Shown: positions 61,050 through 64,000 of the stretch, piece after piece
Layout: each line of letters starts with the position of its first letter
How positions within the stretch are numbered: the stretch's first letter is position 1
Assembly: GCF_007859715.1 (NCBI RefSeq)
Contig: NZ_SJPG01000001.1
Location: 1,514,728 to 1,578,727 of the forward strand
Direction of reading: 5' to 3'
DNA: 64,000 bases
Origin: Rubinisphaera italica
GTDB lineage: Bacteria; Planctomycetota; Planctomycetia; Planctomycetales; Planctomycetaceae
Translations under genes and position numbers: made by a program
Notes under the pieces: model-generated
The model's database searches: none
Seen by the model: the letters and a program-made list of their open reading frames with translations, nothing else
What the model was told of the DNA's origin: nothing

Positions 61050-64000
61050 CTATTCGACGATCAATTCGCCATTCATAACCATCCAGTGGCCTGGGAAAGT
61101 GCACAGGAAAGGGTAGCGTCCTGGTTGAGAAGGAGACTGAAAATAGATCGTTTGGCTTTGTCCGGGACCAACGATGTCGGTATAACAAATGACGTCATCG
61201 GACTCAGGAATATAGTTGCGAGCGTACGCTTCGGGGTTGGCGATCAGCTGGTTGGACAACTCGCCCACATGTGCAAGCGTTCCAGGGCGGGCTAACACCC
61301 AGTTATGTGGAACGACGTCCGGGTTTTCTAAAGTAAATGCGATCGGCTGATTGGCGCCAACGCGAAGTTCTCGTGTTGCGTAGGTCAAGTTTCCAGCGGT
61401 CTGTAATTCGAGTTGATGGGCTCCGTTTATCTTATTACGCCATGGGTTGGGAACTCGCACAGCATTTAAAGCCATGTCGGTCAAAATAGGGTGAGCGGCG
61501 ATTGTCTTCTCGGCAGGCGTGTAGTCGGGAAAGTCCTGAAACGGAGCATCCATTTGATGCACCGTGAGAAATAAATCATGTCCGCTGCCAGCGGGATTGC
61601 AAACAGTGTATTCCTCATCGGAGTTGACGTGCAGTCGCAGGTGGAGTTGACTGACTGGCTGCAGTTCTGGAATTTCAATGAAGATAGATCGCTGATCAGT
61701 CATCACATGGGCGCTGCGAATTCGCAGTGGATCATGCCCCTCGATACCCGGATGGCTTGGCGAATATTCGGGTGAGCCATAGGCGCCGCTATAGCGGTAA
61801 TTCCAGCACTGTGCGAAGTGATTGCTGACGTTCTTTACGAACGCTTGATCGACCGGTTGAGCGAACGTGATTCGCACCCCGTTCTCGTGGACGTGAAATT
61901 CAGTAGGAATCTGAAAGAGATCGCCCGTGTAGCGAATACGCTGAAAACACCCCTCGTTCTGAGTAAAACTTCCCCATCCCTGCTGACCGCTCACATACAG
62001 GTGATGATCATGTTTAGAAAATCGTCCCCGGTGAACCCCGGATAGAAAATCACCGGTCATCGGCATGACGGCTCCCTGGACTTGCCCTTTTACTTCGTCT
62101 TGCAGAACTGTAAACCATGTTCCCATTCCGAACGATAAATGGAGAAGTTGTTCTTGCATTGGCCCCCATGTATCGGCCGGGACTACCGTCTGGCCGCCGC
62201 TGGAATTATCCATGGCTCGTGGCAGGTAAGCCAACGGCAACTCGGGAGGTTGATTGTTTTTTGGCCCGCCATAACCAAAGTGTGGTGGCGAATGGCTTCG
62301 TGCATTTTTCCCGTCAGGCAGCAGGCAAATTGTGGAAGCAGGTGTCCATCCTCCTTCAGAACAAGCAATTGTCACGCTTCCATCGGGAAGTATTCCCAGC
62401 CCATCCGGGTTCCGAAAACCAGTGGCAATCACCTCGGCGTTTAGGCCGTCAGAAGTCATGCGGACCAGACCTTGATTGCTGGATACCGTGTAGAAATTTC
62501 CCTGCAGATCCTGCTGCAGTCCGCAAATGAAATCATGCCCTCCCGATGAGGTCATGAAATCATTGCAGTAACATTCGTAGAAATCGGCTTCGTCGTCACC
62601 GTTCATATCGGTCAGTCGTGTTAGTTGATCTCGACATTGAACGTATATTCCATCAGTGGCGACGACCAAACCCAGCGCATGATGCAGGCCGGATGCGAAT
62701 CGCTTCCAGCGGGCAACGCCTGGATTGTCAATTCCAGAGTCCAGGCCGGTGACGTGCCAAACATCACCCTGCATTGTACAAATCATCGCGCTGCCATCGG
62801 AAAGAAAATCATGACCACCGCAAAACAGCAAAGCATTCCACGGGTTGTCCGTTGGCAGTTCAATGGTATCTATGGCAAACGGTCGACCGTTGCCCGGACT
62901 GATTTTGGTTTCCAGAATCTGCGGCCATTGGGAAGGCCCACCAGTAATGACTGATCGTAGCGAATGTTCTGTAACAGGTGCGACTTCTCGCATGAAATAT
63001 CCATCCTTCACCCATGGCGCATCAAGATATTCAACATCACCAATTCGGTAGGCGAAGATGATCCGATTGTGGTGTCGGTAGTAGCCGTGATATTTAAAAG
63101 ATTGCTTCGGTGTATTTTGCTCCGGACACGCCTGTGGTGTTCCCTGTAATTGAAGACCACCGAGAAAACCGTGCCGGACTGAGGAAAAGGTGACAAATCC
63201 GTCAGACCAAACAGCATCGTAAGTAAGCGTGTCGGGGTTGAAGCAAGCAGAAAGTTCATGATTGTCGCCAAGTCGCACGCAGACAGCGCGCGGAACTGTC
63301 AGCCCTTTAGCGTGCAACACACCGGCCTGGACAATTCCCAGTTGAGTCTCGTTCCAGCGATTGCTTGACCAGTCTGCTTCAGACTGGTTCCCCCAGTGTC
63401 CCAGTTGCCCACCGTCGAGCCCGGGGGATGCTGAAAGAAGCATCGGAACATCGCGTTGCTGTCGAAAATGTTCGGCCTGCTTTGTGTAAAAGTCGTATAC
63501 GCGATCTCGATTAACATGATGGGTTGAGTTCGGCCAATGCTGCGGTTGAATTGGAGCCTTTGTGTAGTCGAACTTCACCGGGCCGTGACTTTGCGCATGC
63601 GAGATCACGTGCTCAATTTCTGGTGAGAGCGATTGACCATCGCGCCCAAGGTCACTCAGAAAACGGATCAAATCCAATTGCTGCTGGCGAGTCATTGCAG
63701 CGGTCAATCCGTCCGGCATCACCGTACTTCCGACCACTTCTTCATCGATGTCATCTCTAGCGATTGATGTCAACTTTCCCGATGCGGGATCTCTCAGTGT
63801 AATATTCTGTTCGGTGGCTTCCGTTTTGTATCCCGTGACAATCTTGCCATCCACAGTCAATATCTGCCATGTCGTAAATTCGGGCTTCACTTCACGTTTA
63901 GGCCAAAACACCGATTCGACAATGTGAGTGAGTTTTCGATCTTTCGCGATTACTGATAAAGCTGGTCCCACGGTTCCACCATGAGTACCAATCCTGTGAC
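61050..64000 (-). CDS. PVC-type heme-binding/dehydrogenase-like protein with C-terminal cupredoxin domain (5' end beyond window)
   Basis: At least 983 codons; the frame stays open to the right edge and is not a complete gene, so the internal GTG near 63971 is not the start. The outermost residues are ..HRIGTHGGTVGPALS, the tail of a heme-c motif of the CxxCHR..GG.VGPDLS type, so the heme Cys pair lies just outside. Then follow the conserved end of the PVC heme domain (MPDGLTAAMTRQQQLDLIRFL), a DUF6797-like region, a beta-propeller of dehydrogenase type (NPDGLGILPDGSV and PPHFGYGG), and finally a cupredoxin of the azurin/plastocyanin type with copper ligands in VPHNWVL (His) and YPFLCTFPGHWMVMNG (Cys, His, Met). 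Heme and type 1 copper in one protein indicate exported electron transfer coupled to substrate oxidation. Confidence 0.85.
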   Translation of the reverse strand, partial: HRIGTHGGTVGPALSVIAKDRKLTHIVESVFWPKREVKPEFTTWQILTVDGKIVTGYKTEATEQNITLRDPASGKLTSIARDDIDEEVVGSTVMPDGLTAAMTRQQQLDLIRFLSDLGRDGQSLSPEIEHVISHAQSHGPVKFDYTKAPIQPQHWPNSTHHVNRDRVYDFYTKQAEHFRQQRDVPMLLSASPGLDGGQLGHWGNQSEADWSSNRWNETQLGIVQAGVLHAKGLTVPRAVCVRLGDNHELSACFNPDTLTYDAVWSDGFVTFSSVRHGFLGGLQLQGTPQACPEQNTPKQSFKYHGYYRHHNRIIFAYRIGDVEYLDAPWVKDGYFMREVAPVTEHSLRSVITGGPSQWPQILETKISPGNGRPFAIDTIELPTDNPWNALLFCGGHDFLSDGSAMICTMQGDVWHVTGLDSGIDNPGVARWKRFASGLHHALGLVVATDGIYVQCRDQLTRLTDMNGDDEADFYECYCNDFMTSSGGHDFICGLQQDLQGNFYTVSSNQGLVRMTSDGLNAEVIATGFRNPDGLGILPDGSVTIACSEGGWTPASTICLLPDGKNARSHSPPHFGYGGPKNNQPPELPLAYLPRAMDNSSGGQTVVPADTWGPMQEQLLHLSFGMGTWFTVLQDEVKGQVQGAVMPMTGDFLSGVHRGRFSKHDHHLYVSGQQGWGSFTQNEGCFQRIRYTGDLFQIPTEFHVHENGVRITFAQPVDQAFVKNVSNHFAQCWNYRYSGAYGSPEYSPSHPGIEGHDPLRIRSAHVMTDQRSIFIEIPELQPVSQLHLRLHVNSDEEYTVCNPAGSGHDLFLTVHQMDAPFQDFPDYTPAEKTIAAHPILTDMALNAVRVPNPWRNKINGAHQLELQTAGNLTYATRELRVGANQPIAFTLENPDVVPHNWVLARPGTLAHVGELSNQLIANPEAYARNYIPESDDVICYTDIVGPGQSQTIYFQSPSQPGRYPFLCTFPGHWMVMNGELIVE

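Noticed and set aside
63900..63971. GTG at 63971 as true start of the heme/cupredoxin gene
   Set aside because: The frame continues upstream to the window edge through HRIGTHGGT, the tail of a heme-c motif, so the gene is 5'-truncated by the window.

Overview
The window most likely comes from the chromosome of a planctomycete (Planctomycetota, Planctomycetales). The evidence is gene content: paired secreted DUF1549/DUF1553 cytochrome-like and DUF1501 proteins, a PVC-type heme protein carrying a cupredoxin domain, Tat-exported Gfo/Idh/MocA oxidoreductases, ceramidase-like and SGNH/esterase secreted hydrolases, leucine-rich-repeat lipoproteins, and moderate GC. No rRNA, tRNA, CRISPR array or complete insertion sequence was seen.

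Layout. 1-1072: an FAD-dependent oxidoreductase (cut by the left edge) and a methyltransferase in one unit. 1837-4259: a histidine kinase and an NtrC-type sigma-54 activator. 4272-11135 (minus): a metal P-type ATPase, a CzcA-type RND pump and its adaptor. 11580-16079: a GntR/YtrA regulator with an apparent operator, an ABC ATPase and a large membrane protein. 16677-21251: a cyclic-nucleotide module made of a glutaminase-STAS-cNMP-binding fusion, an FHA-cyclase and a metallo-beta-lactamase-fold phosphodiesterase. 21902-23983: a secreted FAD oxidoreductase. 24013-28924: a winged-helix regulator divergent from dabB-dabA (inorganic carbon uptake). 29229-34785: a type I secretion-like trio whose ABC protein has lost all recognisable ATPase motifs, followed by nhaR. 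36661-44987: a copper/silver-type efflux operon with two small Cys/His-rich exported proteins. 45237-47139: tspO and a Tat protein with a dispersed repeat at its 3' end. 47317-54221: two DUF1501 genes, one DUF1549/1553 gene and an LRR lipoprotein. 54316-58699 (minus): Gfo/Idh/MocA, ceramidase-like protein and esterase. 59010-59186: a short peptide gene with cysteine at every third residue. 59600-64000: SGNH hydrolase and a heme/cupredoxin protein cut by the right edge.

How it fits together. The window holds two separate metal-resistance loci (CzcBA plus P-type ATPase; CusCBA-like with metal-binding accessory proteins), a putative cAMP write/erase/read module, a carbon-concentrating transporter, and a block of secreted carbohydrate/lipid-degradation genes. 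The most unusual items are the 58-residue Cys-repeat peptide at 59010-59186 with its own terminator and an upstream perfect palindrome, the ATPase-dead ABC exporter at 29229-31361, the cyclic-nucleotide module with a glutaminase effector, and an ~84-104 bp palindromic dispersed repeat present in three copies, one of which supplies a stop codon.
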